A stretch of DNA of 64,000 nt from Mycobacterium arosiense ATCC BAA-1401 = DSM 45069 (GTDB taxonomy: Bacteria; Actinomycetota; Actinomycetes; Mycobacteriales; Mycobacteriaceae), in the NCBI RefSeq assembly GCF_002086125.1, contig NZ_MVHG01000014.1:1-64000 (forward strand), in the 5' to 3' direction. A program made the position numbers and the translations under genes. The notes below the pieces were generated by a model. The model searched no databases, was not told the origin of the DNA, and was given only the letters and a program-made list of their open reading frames with translations. This document shows, in pieces, positions 53,556 to 62,007 of this stretch; positions within the stretch are counted from its first letter, which is position 1; every line of letters begins with the position of its first letter.

Positions 53556-53643
53556 TCGGCTGATGCTTGACATTTTTGGCTTCGGGTGATGCCTGACAGT
53601 GTTTCGGCTGATGGTTGATAGTTACTTCGGTTGATCCTTGACG
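53556..53643. repeat. Four imperfect tandem repeats, possible IS end remnant
   Basis: Units beginning TCGG-TGAT--TTGA start at 53556, 53582, 53604 and 53627 (consensus TCGGCTGATGCTTGACA, spacing 22-26). Read on the other strand, they give TGTCAAGCATCAGCCGA-type units, like the multiple terminal repeats of IS21-family elements. No transposase is present, so this is probably the left-over end of a lost IS. Confidence 0.55.
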
Positions 53644-53786
53644 CTGCCTGGATGCGGGAGGTTCAGGCCTGACCAAGGAGAATTGCGATTTCGCGAGTCG
53701 GGGTATCGCGGCACACGCTGCGCGCCTGGTGCGCCCGCTAAGAGGCGTAGGGACCCGACACCGCGACACTTCGACGAGGAGAAAAG

Positions 53787-53897
53787 ATGAAGCGCGTCGA
53801 GCCCTTAGGCGACCGCGCTCGGGTCGCCCGCCTCAACATCCGTGCAGGCTACGACCAGCCCTGTTGCGATCCGCTCGAATTGGCAGTCGTGGCATAA
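53787..53897 (+). CDS. Possible small ORF (36 aa)
   Basis: The ATG follows a strong GAGGAGAAAAG. The product begins MKRVEPLGDRARVARLNIRA. It overlaps the 3' half of the minus-strand zinc-type gene at 53805-54032, so both are unlikely to be functional. Only the ribosome-binding site supports it. Confidence 0.25.
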   Translation: MKRVEPLGDRARVARLNIRAGYDQPCCDPLELAVVA

Positions 53898-54032
53898 CAC
53901 CACGTCAATCCCCGGCAACCGCCGGATTACTGCGGTTGCCTGGGTGGTCACCCGTTGGCAGTGACCGCATTTCAGATACGCGGCGGCGTGTTCGATGACG
54001 TGGGCTGCGACGAGATAGGAGGAGTCGTGCAT
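53805..54032 (-). CDS. Small CxxC/CxxC protein of unknown function (75 aa)
   Basis: From the ATG at 54032 (GGTGGAGG upstream) the protein starts MHDSSYLVAAHVIEHAAAYL and has two Cys pairs, KCGHCQR near 23 and LCHDCQF near 49, likely a zinc ribbon. It is the first plausible minus-strand gene to the right of the element. No family is recognised. A short plus-strand ORF overlaps it. Confidence 0.5.
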   Translation of the reverse strand: MHDSSYLVAAHVIEHAAAYLKCGHCQRVTTQATAVIRRLPGIDVVLCHDCQFERIATGLVVACTDVEAGDPSAVA

Positions 54033-54556
54033 GAATTGATCCTCCACCCTGCCGCTTGTCATCTGCTGAGAGGCAACCTAGCAATTGCCCAAGAATCTGC
54101 TGAAATTCTGCCAAGTGCAGCCACGTTCCTGCGCTTCACGACATTGCGATTGTCGCTGGTGACGATGCTAAATCGGAGACGGCGATGACCGGTGGCAGAA
54201 ATGGGCGTGACTGCAATGTCGAATTCATTGTGCGTCAACGGCTGACGAGAACCAAACGTAACCAGCATAAGTACCGCTTAAACAGCGCCCTCATCCCGAC
54301 ATTCGCCGCGCTGCGGTTCGCCGCCGGCGTTGCGGCGTGGGCTGCCCCGATTAAAGCCCGTGACCGGGGGCGGCACAGCGGTGTTCCTAGCGCGGGCGGT
54401 AACGCGTTGGCGCAGCAAAACGCGGCACTTGCCTCGACAGCATAAGCGGTAGTGACTTCGGTCACCTCTCTCCCGGCGCGGGCAGTTTTCTCCCGCTCGG
54501 GTGTTGCACAGTGCAGTCACCGGTTCAGACCGCGGCCCTTACTCAGCGAGGCTGAC
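54033..54556. other. Stretch without a confident gene
   Basis: ORFs up to 86 codons occur on both strands across these 524 bases, but none has both a ribosome-binding site and protein-like composition. Local A+T-rich patches (54150-54290) suggest degenerate or acquired DNA. No hairpin or repeat stands out. Confidence 0.4.
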
Positions 54557-54847
54557 ATGCGCCAGATAATCCTTCGCCGACGTGCGGACGCCCGTTTTTC
54601 TATGGCCGAGACGCTGTGGGTCATTGCCGGCGCCGTCCTGCTGCTCGCCCTGGGAGACGTCGTGATCGCGTTGATCCTCGCGCTGGCCGCCGCGGCCATG
54701 GCGACCGCCTGGTGGATCCGTCGCGCCGGGCACCGCGCGCGGAGCAGCGAGGTGTCATTGGCTTCTGTGTCTCGGCTGCCGACTGGGCACCGCGAGCCGA
54801 AAAGGGCGCCGGTACGCGCGCCGCGGCATCGCCACAGCGCGGCGTAG
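54557..54847 (+). CDS. Small membrane protein with basic tail (96 aa)
   Basis: The ATG at 54557 follows GAGG. The product begins MRQIILRRRADARFSMAETLW; residues 20-52 are two closely spaced hydrophobic helices (VIAGAVLLLALGDVVIALIL), then a basic Arg/His/Pro-rich tail. The frame is open upstream but homology-like composition starts here. Unknown family. Confidence 0.5.
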   Translation: MRQIILRRRADARFSMAETLWVIAGAVLLLALGDVVIALILALAAAAMATAWWIRRAGHRARSSEVSLASVSRLPTGHREPKRAPVRAPRHRHSAA

Positions 54848-54870
54848 GCAACGTCTCACCCGCCGACGCG

Positions 54871-55122
54871 TCATCCCCAGGTCGCCCGCGGCGGTGTGGC
54901 CTTGAATTTGTCGGCTGACGACAGATGAACAGCGTGCACGCCCGGCTTCTTGGCGAGTTGGTCCAAAAGGCTTTCCAGATGCGCCTTATCGGTGTGCCGG
55001 TGCTGCACCGCCTCGGGGGCCTGCTGCAGTTCCGCAAGGACGGCCTTGAGCTTGTCCGGGGTCTTAACGTCGTCGTCCGACGAGCGGCGACCCGGGCCGC
55101 GCGCGGCGCCCCCCTGCGACAT
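54871..55122 (-). CDS. Hypothetical helical protein (83 aa)
   Basis: From ATG 55122 the product contains KTPDKLKAVLAELQQAPEAV and HTDKAHLESLLDQLAKKPGV, which read as amphipathic helices with coding-like composition. A TTG at 55179 would add 19 residues. There is no clear ribosome-binding site for either start. Unknown function. Confidence 0.4.
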   Translation of the reverse strand: MSQGGAARGPGRRSSDDDVKTPDKLKAVLAELQQAPEAVQHRHTDKAHLESLLDQLAKKPGVHAVHLSSADKFKATPPRATWG

Positions 55123-55811
55123 GGCTACGGCAGCTGTTCGGCCGTCGTGATAGCCGACGCCGCCGGCGTTGTAGCGCAACGCCGGTCACGGCATGAAAGG
55201 GTCGACCTCGGAAATTTAGGGTCCCCGGTTGCGCCACGGGCGATGACGTCGACGCTGCAAGTAGGACTCGACGCGGCGATTATGGGTATCCGCGATGACT
55301 TCGATTGCGCGCCAGCTGTCTTGACGGGTCTGTTCAACGATGAGCGTGGCGAGGAAGGGCCGTCCCCGGCCGCACCGACCGGCCGGCACCGGGGCGTGTC
55401 TCGGGCCGCGCAAGCCGACGCCACTGGCGCTCACCGCAGACACTGACGGCGAGCCCCCTCGAGAAACCTCATTTCAATGCTCTTGCTTGCACCGCTTTGT
55501 GCCGCAAGAAAATCGCGCTCTACACGGAGATAAACAGAACACGATCGTACTTTTCGTTGTCACGCCCTCCAGCGTGCGTTCAGCGACTTCGTCTTGTGTC
55601 CCGCACCCTCCACGGTCGGACAGCGCACGGTCGGGGCCGCGGCGGAAAGTGGCCGTCAGCCGCGCGCCCCTGCCGCCACCGTTGGTCGGCGGCCGCCATT
55701 CGAGTTCCACGCGAAACCAGCAGAAGAGGACTAACATGTATACCGTGCGCGTGAGGGAAGATACGTAGCGCCCGTCGCATCATTTGGGGCATAAGACCTG
55801 TCGAGCCTGCG
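55123..55811. other. Stretch without a confident gene
   Basis: ORFs crossing these 689 bases on both strands look like shadows (Arg-rich, frame-shifted) and lack starts. I see no RNA gene or repeat. The last 70 bases carry an AGAGGAC-preceded ATG at 55736 that opens only 10 codons. Confidence 0.4.
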
Positions 55812-56030
55812 ATGCGGACGCTAATTGCGACACTGATGGCCGCTGGGGCCGTGACGCTCAGCGGGGCTACCGCCAGCGCCGAGAACAAACCCGCGCCGCC
55901 TCCCCCTCCCGCACCGTCGTTCTACGCACCGAAGTGCTTGAGTTTCGATCCCAATCCGCCGGCACACTGGAACTACCTGCCCTGCGGGTGGACAACGGAT
56001 GGAAAGCGGTGGATTCCGCCGCCGCCCTGA
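55812..56030 (+). CDS. Small secreted Pro-rich protein (72 aa)
   Basis: The protein begins MRTLIATLMAAGAVTLSGAT with a cleavable signal (after ASA, near 23). The mature part is a proline run (PAPPPPPAPS) and a segment with two Cys (KCLSFDP, PCGWTTDGKRW). It resembles many small exported mycobacterial proteins of unknown role. Good coding character but no recognised family. Confidence 0.6.
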   Translation: MRTLIATLMAAGAVTLSGATASAENKPAPPPPPAPSFYAPKCLSFDPNPPAHWNYLPCGWTTDGKRWIPPPP

Positions 56031-56086
56031 CCGATACCCCCGACGCAGATCGGCGACCAGCCGTGCCAAAAGCCCTGAGCCGTTTG

Positions 56087-56473
56087 CTAGTCGGCCTTGA
56101 GGTGCCCGCCGCCCCGGCAGCTAACGCCGCAGACGCCCGCATCCCCCCGGGCGTCTGCGAGCGAAAGCGCCTGGTCAATCGGAACACCGCTGCAGTCCAG
56201 GCCGTTGACCACCAGGCCCAGGCTGATCGCGCCGTCGGCGCGAGTCCCTTCGATGCACACCTCGATGTCTCGCAGCCCCGGCCTGCCCACGGTCCAGAAG
56301 TCCGGACGGTGACCGTCGAACACCGTATGGGCCTCCGCGCCGCCGGCACCGTCGCCCCCGTCGGCCGCGCCCGCCGAGGAACCAGGCACGCCGTCGGGTA
56401 AAGCCGCCGCCGCGAGCGGAGTGAGCGGGTCGGCCAGGCCGCAACAATCGTCGTGACACTCCAAGGCGATCAA
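56087..56473 (-). CDS. Hypothetical Cys/Gly-rich protein (128 aa)
   Basis: The TTG at 56473 follows AGGAGGGCGACG, an excellent ribosome-binding site. The protein has Cys pairs at CHDDCC near 6 and CIEG, CSGV, CGVSC later, and a Gly/Ala-rich central part. No signal peptide is evident. It lies just downstream of the secreted DUF4185 gene on the same strand (44 bases apart). Function unknown. Confidence 0.5.
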   Translation of the reverse strand: MIALECHDDCCGLADPLTPLAAAALPDGVPGSSAGAADGGDGAGGAEAHTVFDGHRPDFWTVGRPGLRDIEVCIEGTRADGAISLGLVVNGLDCSGVPIDQALSLADARGDAGVCGVSCRGGGHLKAD

Positions 56474-56517
56474 CGTCGCCCTCCTCTCACTGGGCCGTCG
56501 TTAGTCGGTGCAACGCT

Positions 56518-58044
56518 TTACGGCAGCACGGTGTGCATCAGCATCACGTCGTAAGCCGACCACAACGACAAGTTGAAGTACAGGTCTCGTCCCGACGACC
56601 AGGGATGGATCATCGGCGCATAGATGCCGCCGGGCATCTGGAAGGAGGACACCAGCGGTTGCTCGGGACTCCACGGGCCTTGCGGTGTCGGTGCGGTCCT
56701 TGCCACGACGTCGTTGCTGCCGCCGTCGGTGTAGAGCACCAGGTATTGCTTGAGATAACTGTTGTACTGAGCCGACATTTCGCCGACCGGGCCGGGGAAG
56801 ATCGGCGTCGCCGCGCCCGGATTGCTCGCGACCCAATGGCCGCCGTTGTCGCCGTTCCAGTACTGGTACTTGGTCAGGTCGGGCAATTGACTCGGTGGGA
56901 CGCGGGCAAGAAATGCCGCGCCGCCACGTCCCGACGGGGTGCCGAACTGGTAGAGGTAGCCGTCGTTTCCCTTCAGGAACGCGCCCATCTGGAAATTCTC
57001 ATTTCCCGGCGTAAACCCAGCTCCCGGGATGGCATCCGGTGATGCCGTACGAATGGTGGTCGGAAAGATCCCCCAGTTCTGGCCGTTGTCGTTGGACCTG
57101 GCGATCGCCGAGTAGTTGGTCGACCACTCGCCGTCGCGACCCCACTGGCGGATCGACATGTAGCTCATGTACTGGGTTCGGCCCATGGACATCGCCGCGG
57201 TCGGAATGATTCCCGTCTCGTGCGCCGCCTTGTGGATGGTGTTCACCACCTGCTTGGACAGCCCGGGTGCCCACACCGGCGACCCGGAATACTTGTCGTT
57301 GGGCACACCGTCGGCGATGTGGATGCCCTTGGACAGGTCGTGGTCGTTGCTGCGGAACAGGGTGTTGTAGCGCCACTGCTGGCCGTGCACCTTGCAGTAG
57401 CCGAAGGTGTCACCGAAGGCCATCAGTACCTGACGGTTGACGGGATCGCCGTTGTCCCAGACGATCCCGAGGTCCGTACCGGAGATGCTGAAGCGCTGCA
57501 GCGTCTTGTTCGGGCCGTTCGGTCCGGTCACCCAGTCGACGAGGGAGGTCGGGGCGCCGGCGATGGAAGGAGGCGGCGGTCCCGGCTGCGGTTGCGGAAC
57601 CGGAGCGGCGTTGGGACGCAGCTGGTTGGCGTTCGGCGGCATGGCGGGAACCCCGGGGGCGGGCGGATTGGGCCCGGGCGGCAGCACCTCGGCTTGCGGG
57701 TACATCGGCGCGGCCGGATCGGCTCCCGGCCCTTCGGCTCGCGGGTGCACCGGCGCGGAGTACTGCCGGCCCGGAGCGGTCGGCTTGAGCAGCGACGAGA
57801 TCAGCGGACCCAGCCGCGGGAGCGGCGCCTGATCATTCGTGTGCCTGGGCCGGCGCCCAGTCGGCGGCTGGACGACCGGCTGTGGCGCGGGCATGGCCAC
57901 CGGCGGGGCGGGGGGATCCACATTCGCCTCGGGCGCCCCACACGGTGTGGCGTTTGCAGATGGCGCGGGCCCGACCACGAGGACGAATCCGACAGCGGCC
58001 GCCGACGCCATCGTGAGCGACACACTTCGCAGAAACGCCGACAT
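56518..58044 (-). CDS. Secreted DUF4185 protein, candidate endo-D-arabinanase (GH183 type)
   Basis: From ATG 58044 (AAAGGTG upstream) the protein has 508 residues: a signal peptide (about 1-33, SANA), a long Pro-rich linker to about 165, then a DUF4185 domain of about 340 residues with beta-propeller-like blocks (GTDLGIVWDNGD, MAFGDTFGYC, NDNGQNWGIFP, PGGIYAPMIHPWSSG). DUF4185 members were recently shown to be endo-D-arabinofuranases acting on mycobacterial arabinogalactan. It may remodel or degrade the arabinan layer outside the cell. Specific catalytic acids were not assigned. Confidence 0.65.
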   Translation of the reverse strand: MSAFLRSVSLTMASAAAVGFVLVVGPAPSANATPCGAPEANVDPPAPPVAMPAPQPVVQPPTGRRPRHTNDQAPLPRLGPLISSLLKPTAPGRQYSAPVHPRAEGPGADPAAPMYPQAEVLPPGPNPPAPGVPAMPPNANQLRPNAAPVPQPQPGPPPPSIAGAPTSLVDWVTGPNGPNKTLQRFSISGTDLGIVWDNGDPVNRQVLMAFGDTFGYCKVHGQQWRYNTLFRSNDHDLSKGIHIADGVPNDKYSGSPVWAPGLSKQVVNTIHKAAHETGIIPTAAMSMGRTQYMSYMSIRQWGRDGEWSTNYSAIARSNDNGQNWGIFPTTIRTASPDAIPGAGFTPGNENFQMGAFLKGNDGYLYQFGTPSGRGGAAFLARVPPSQLPDLTKYQYWNGDNGGHWVASNPGAATPIFPGPVGEMSAQYNSYLKQYLVLYTDGGSNDVVARTAPTPQGPWSPEQPLVSSFQMPGGIYAPMIHPWSSGRDLYFNLSLWSAYDVMLMHTVLP

Positions 58045-58791
58045 GGAACACCTTTCGAGGGGTAGGACACCGGCCCTTGTTGGCTCATGTGACGATAGTG
58101 ATCTGCGGGGCATATGTGACCAGTGATGAGCTGATAGGTATCCATCCGTGACCGTGTCGCAACGCAGCGATTCGGCCCGCGCCGCGACCAGTCGACAGTT
58201 AGCTCGCGGCCGATCCGCACAGCTGGTAAGCGTTCACGGCTTTGCCGCGAACGCCGGCGAACTCGATTACGCGACGCCGGGGCGCCGCCAGGACGGGGCA
58301 CAGACCGGTGGGGCCCAGCCGGGACGCCCGTCCGCCGCGGGCACTCCTGTCGCTACGAGGCGGGCCGTTCCGGTACAAGCGCACCACATTGCTGCAGCTG
58401 CACTCCGTGCCGATGGACCGCCACGGACACTGTTGCACATACGAAAAACAACCTTCGCCATTCGCCTGGCACGGCGCGAACGGCGTGCCACACTGAAACA
58501 GATTGGGTCAGCATGTTTGTCGACCGTCATGGGCGGCAATGATCCAACAGAGGCGAGCACGTCGGCCGGCCTTCGTGCCCGCCTAGGTCCCGTCGGTTCA
58601 GCCCGAGAGCCGACGGGGCCGCCCTCTCGTTGGACCTTCAACCCCCACCCGGCCGACAATCGGCTCGCCCATAGATCTCAACAACGCCCCCCTGCGGGAG
58701 TACCGTCGGCCTATGGATGGCTCGCCCGGTGAATGGATTCTCGGTGGCTACCAAAGCGGTTTCGTCGTCAGCGGCACCGAAGGCCCTGACC
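58045..58791. other. Stretch without a confident gene, one hairpin
   Basis: This is the divergent region between the DUF4185 and carotenoid oxygenase genes. The ORFs look non-coding (the longest, 194 codons from 58148, is Arg/Thr/Ala-rich with no family likeness). CCCGTCGGTTC (58589-58599) pairs with GAGCCGACGGG (58607-58617) with one G-U pair and a 7-base loop. Confidence 0.4.
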
Positions 58792-60305
58792 ATGGATGTT
58801 GAAATCGTCGGCAAGTTTTTGTCCACCCTGCCCGACGACGACGATCACCCCTACCGAACCGGCCCATGGCGCCCCCAGACGACCGAGTGGGACGCCGACG
58901 ACCTGGTCGCCGTCGAGGGCGAGGTCCCGCGCGACCTTGACGGTGTCTACCTGCGCAACACCGAGAACCCGCTACACCCGGCCTTGAAGACCTATCACCC
59001 GTTCGACGGGGACGGCATGGTGCACGTGGTCGGCTTCCGAGACGGAAAGGCCTTCTACCGCAACCGATTCGTCCGGACCGACGGTTTCCTGGCCGAGAAT
59101 GAGGCCGGCGAGCCGCTGTGGCCGGGTCTGGCCGAGCCCGTCCAACTGGCCCGGCGCGAGCACGGGTGGGGCGCGCGCACCCGGATGAAGGACGCGTCGA
59201 GCACGGACGTCATCGTTTACCGCGGGGTGGCGCTGACCAGTTTCTACCAGTGCGGCGACCTGTACCGGATCGACCCCTATACGGCCGACACCCTCGGCAA
59301 GGAGTTGTGGAACGGCGGCTTCCCGGCCGGTTGGGGGGCGTCCGCACATCCCAAGGTTGACAACTTGACCGGCGAGTTCCTGTTCTTCAACTACGGCAAG
59401 CAAGAGCCGTACATGCATTACGGCGTGGTCGATGAGCGCGACGAGCTGGCTCACTACGTCGATGTCCCGTTGCCCGGGGCACGGCTCCCCCACGACATGG
59501 CGTTCACCGAAAACTACGCCGTCCTCAACGATTTCCCACTGTTCTGGGATCCCAGCTGCTCGAGCACGACGTGCACCTCCCCCGTTTCTATCCCGACATG
59601 CCATCGCGATTCGCGGTGATCCCGCGCCGCGGCAACACCGGGGACATCCGCTGGTTCGAGGCCGATCCCACCTTCGTGCTGCACTTCACCAACGCCTACG
59701 AGGACGGCGACGAGATCGTGCTCGACGGATTCTTCGAAGGTGAACCGTCGCCCTTGGATGCCGGAGGCACCAAGTGGGAGAGGCTGTTTCGCTTCCTCGC
59801 CCTGGACCGCCTGCAGGCCCGCCTGCATCGGTGGCGCTTCAACCTGATCACCGGCGCGGTGCGAGAAGAGCAGCTCTCGGAGTCCATCACCGAATTCGGC
59901 ACCATCAATCCCGACCACGCCGCGCGCGACTACCGCTACGCCTACGCCGCCACCGGCAAGCCCGGCTGGTTCTTGTTCGACGGTCTGGTCAAACACGACC
60001 TGCGCACCGGGCGCGAGGAGGGGTTCGCGTTCGGTGACGGCGTCTACGGCAGCGAGACCGCGATGGCGCCGCGCGTGGGCGCCACCGGTGAAGACGACGG
60101 CTACCTGGTCACCCTCACCACCGACATGAACACCGACGCCTGCTATTGCCTGGTGTTCGACGCCGCCCGGGTCGGCGACGGCCCGGTGTGCAAACTTCAA
60201 CTCCCCGAGCGCATTTCGAGCGGAACGCATTCGACGTGGGCGCCCGGGGAGCAGCTGCGACGGTGGCGTACCGCCGAGTCGGCGGCCGGCGCGATTGGGC
60301 TGTGA
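58792..60305 (+). pseudogene. Frameshifted carotenoid oxygenase (Rv0913c homologue)
   Basis: The first part starts MDVEIVGKFLSTLPDDDDHPY at 58792 and is in frame to FPLFWDP near residue 254. The sequence then continues in the next frame as QLLEHDVHLPRFYPDMPSRF and runs to 60305. Adding one C in the CCC run at 59551-59553 restores a single protein of about 504 residues, like Rv0913c. The 9-cis-epoxycarotenoid dioxygenase family cleaves carotenoid or stilbene double bonds using iron held by four His; likely ligands include SAHPK and PHDMAF on one side and others after the break. It is either a true lesion or a sequencing error. Confidence 0.85.
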
Positions 60306-60784
60306 CGATGCCGCATCGCCGCCGGATGACCCACTGGCCGCCGCAGCTGGCGCCGATCGGCGGCCTGCGCTTCGCGCGCCGGTCCTCGAACTTCGACCAA
60401 ACAGTGCGTTTCTACCGCGAACTGGTAGGCCTTCCACTCTTCGAGACGTTCGGCGGCAGCTTCGGCAGCAACGGCGCCATCTTCGGTCTGCCCAGCTGGA
60501 ATTTGACCCTGGAGATCGTGGAGTCCGTCGATCCCGTCGCGGTGGACCCGCACGAGCAGCTGTGTCTGTACTTCCCCGACCGACGGGTGCAGCACGCCGC
60601 GTTCGAACGCCTGCGCGCGGCGGGCGTCGAACCCGTGGAACAGCATCCGTATTGGGAGGCGACGGGCGCGGTCACCTTCCGCGATCCGGACGGCCGCGAA
60701 ATCGTGTTCGCGCCCTTCGTGTTCGGCGTCAACGAGCCCCGTGAGAGCGCAGGGTCGGGCACACACGAATTTCCGTCGAACTGA
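60302..60784 (+). CDS. VOC (glyoxalase/bleomycin-resistance) family protein
   Basis: From the GTG at 60302, which overlaps the oxygenase stop (GTGA), the protein has 160 residues; ATG 60308 is the alternative. It has the two-module VOC pattern: LRFARRSSNFDQTVRFYRELVGLPLF near 22 and AVTFRDPDGREIVFAPF near 125. These proteins bind a metal and act on small ring or keto substrates. It is coupled to the carotenoid oxygenase gene, so may work on its product. It lies where Rv0911 would be expected. Confidence 0.7.
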   Translation: MTMPHRRRMTHWPPQLAPIGGLRFARRSSNFDQTVRFYRELVGLPLFETFGGSFGSNGAIFGLPSWNLTLEIVESVDPVAVDPHEQLCLYFPDRRVQHAAFERLRAAGVEPVEQHPYWEATGAVTFRDPDGREIVFAPFVFGVNEPRESAGSGTHEFPSN

Positions 60785-60788
60785 CGGG

Positions 60789-61217
60789 TCACCGCCGACC
60801 CGCGGCCAGCGCGGCGATGACGGCCACCAGAGAGCACGCCACCGCGCACACGGCGGCACCCGCTCCGACGTAGAGGCCGTATTCGGCCGACACCGGTGGG
60901 TGGACGTTGAGCTTGTAATACCACGCCGTCAGCGCCACCAGCAGCGACGAAATCATCAGGGCGGCAACCGAAGCCACCCTCACCGACAGACCACGACCGA
61001 TCATCGCGCCGACCACCAGCAGCGTCGATGCCAACAGCACGATGAGCTGACCCGCGCCGAACCCCGGTGGCAGTTCGAGGTTGCCGTGGGCGCCCCCGAT
61101 GGCGTTGGCCCAGCCCCCGCCGTTCACGGTCGTCCTCAGCCACGGCAGCCATGCGCTCGCCGACACCACCACGGCAAAAAACGCCACCAGCCAACCGGGC
61201 CGCAGTCGGCGCGTCAT
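60789..61217 (-). CDS. Small integral membrane protein (Rv0912 homologue)
   Basis: From ATG 61217 the protein has 142 residues (a GTG at 61244 would give 151). It has four hydrophobic segments, starting LRPGWLVAFFAVVVSASAWL, with LPWLRTTVNGG between the first two. It ends ALAAGRR. Rv0912 has the same size and location. Function unknown. It converges with the VOC gene, with 4 bases between stops. Confidence 0.65.
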   Translation of the reverse strand: MTRRLRPGWLVAFFAVVVSASAWLPWLRTTVNGGGWANAIGGAHGNLELPPGFGAGQLIVLLASTLLVVGAMIGRGLSVRVASVAALMISSLLVALTAWYYKLNVHPPVSAEYGLYVGAGAAVCAVACSLVAVIAALAAGRR

Positions 61218-61275
61218 GGTAGCGAGATTATCGGACTGCGACACCGGCCCACGTGAGCGGGCAAACTATCGGCGG

Positions 61276-61749
61276 TCAGCGGCGAGCCCTGCCGTCGCCG
61301 TTCGTGCTCGGGTCGGATCGGGTGAAAACCGTGACGAAATTCTCCAGCGATCGGTCGATGTCGCCGCGCAGGGCTGCGGCGACGATCATGCCGATGGGCC
61401 CGAACAGCGCGGGACCGCCCAAATGCACGTCGAAGCTGACCACCGAGCCGTCGTCCCTGGGCGCGATCTTGGCCATCAGCTTGACCTTGACCCCGCCGAC
61501 GCCGTCGCCGTTGAGCGTCATGCCCTCGGGCGGCTTGTAGCGCACCACCGTCCATTTGATCCGGTTGTACATGCCCTTGACCTCGACGATCGACTCGACG
61601 ACCGTGCCCTTGTCGATCTCGTCGGGCAAGGTGCTGCGCCACACCCGGTGAATGGTCAGCCAGTCCTTGTACCGGGACAGGTCAGAGGCGTGCTGCCAGG
61701 CGACCTCGGGCGGCAGCGGGACATCGATGGATCCGGAAAGCTTGGCCAT
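61276..61749 (-). CDS. SRPBCC-fold protein, Rv0910-type
   Basis: The 157-residue protein begins MAKLSGSIDVPLPPEVAWQH, the start of a START/Bet v1-like (SRPBCC) fold, with SLSRYKDWL-like and VRYKPPEGMTL segments and a C-terminal helix (AALRGDIDRSLENFVTVF). M. tuberculosis Rv0910 has been listed as a candidate toxin paired with Rv0909, whose homologue is the next gene upstream (3 bases apart). Lipid or polyketide binding is the general role of the fold. Toxicity here is unproven. Confidence 0.75.
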   Translation of the reverse strand: MAKLSGSIDVPLPPEVAWQHASDLSRYKDWLTIHRVWRSTLPDEIDKGTVVESIVEVKGMYNRIKWTVVRYKPPEGMTLNGDGVGGVKVKLMAKIAPRDDGSVVSFDVHLGGPALFGPIGMIVAAALRGDIDRSLENFVTVFTRSDPSTNGDGRARR

Positions 61750-61752
61750 AGC

Positions 61753-61941
61753 TCAGTTCTGCTGGTCGCCGGTGTCCGCGGCGCCGGTGGCCTTCTTGGC
61801 CTGCTCCTGCACCTGGTGGATGGTGTCGGTGTATTTGCCCTGCGTCTTGTCGTCGACGAACTCGCCGGCCTTGTCGATCGCGTTTTCGACCTTGTCGGCG
61901 TTCTGCGACAACAGGTCCTTCGCCTTGTCCAGGAACCCCAT
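61753..61941 (-). CDS. Rv0909-type small protein (candidate antitoxin, 62 aa)
   Basis: The protein begins [20 protein letters not shown] and continues [21 protein letters not shown], matching Rv0909 in length and pattern (amphipathic helices, acidic). It precedes the SRPBCC gene on the same strand with 3 bases between, an operon. The antitoxin label comes from M. tuberculosis predictions. The same fold occurs in stress-related CsbD/antitoxin-like proteins. Confidence 0.75.
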   Translation of the reverse strand: MGFLDKAKDLLSQNADKVENAIDKAGEFVDDKTQGKYTDTIHQVQEQAKKATGAADTGDQQN

Positions 61942-62007
61942 GCGCCCTCCCTTTCCCCCGGCATCGTACTTGGCCGGTGACGACGCCCCGCGGTGAGTTC
62001 GGCGCGC

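Noticed and set aside
53556-53643. CRISPR array
   Set aside because: The four units are imperfect, spaced 22-26 bases apart with no room for spacers, and no cas gene is present.
55216-55738. Overlapping ORFs on both strands
   Set aside because: None has a start signal or protein-like periodicity; several open frames at once is expected in GC-rich non-coding DNA.
58148-58732. 194-codon ORF before the carotenoid oxygenase
   Set aside because: Composition is Arg/Thr/Ala-rich without motifs, there is no ribosome-binding site, and the frame contains a stable hairpin.
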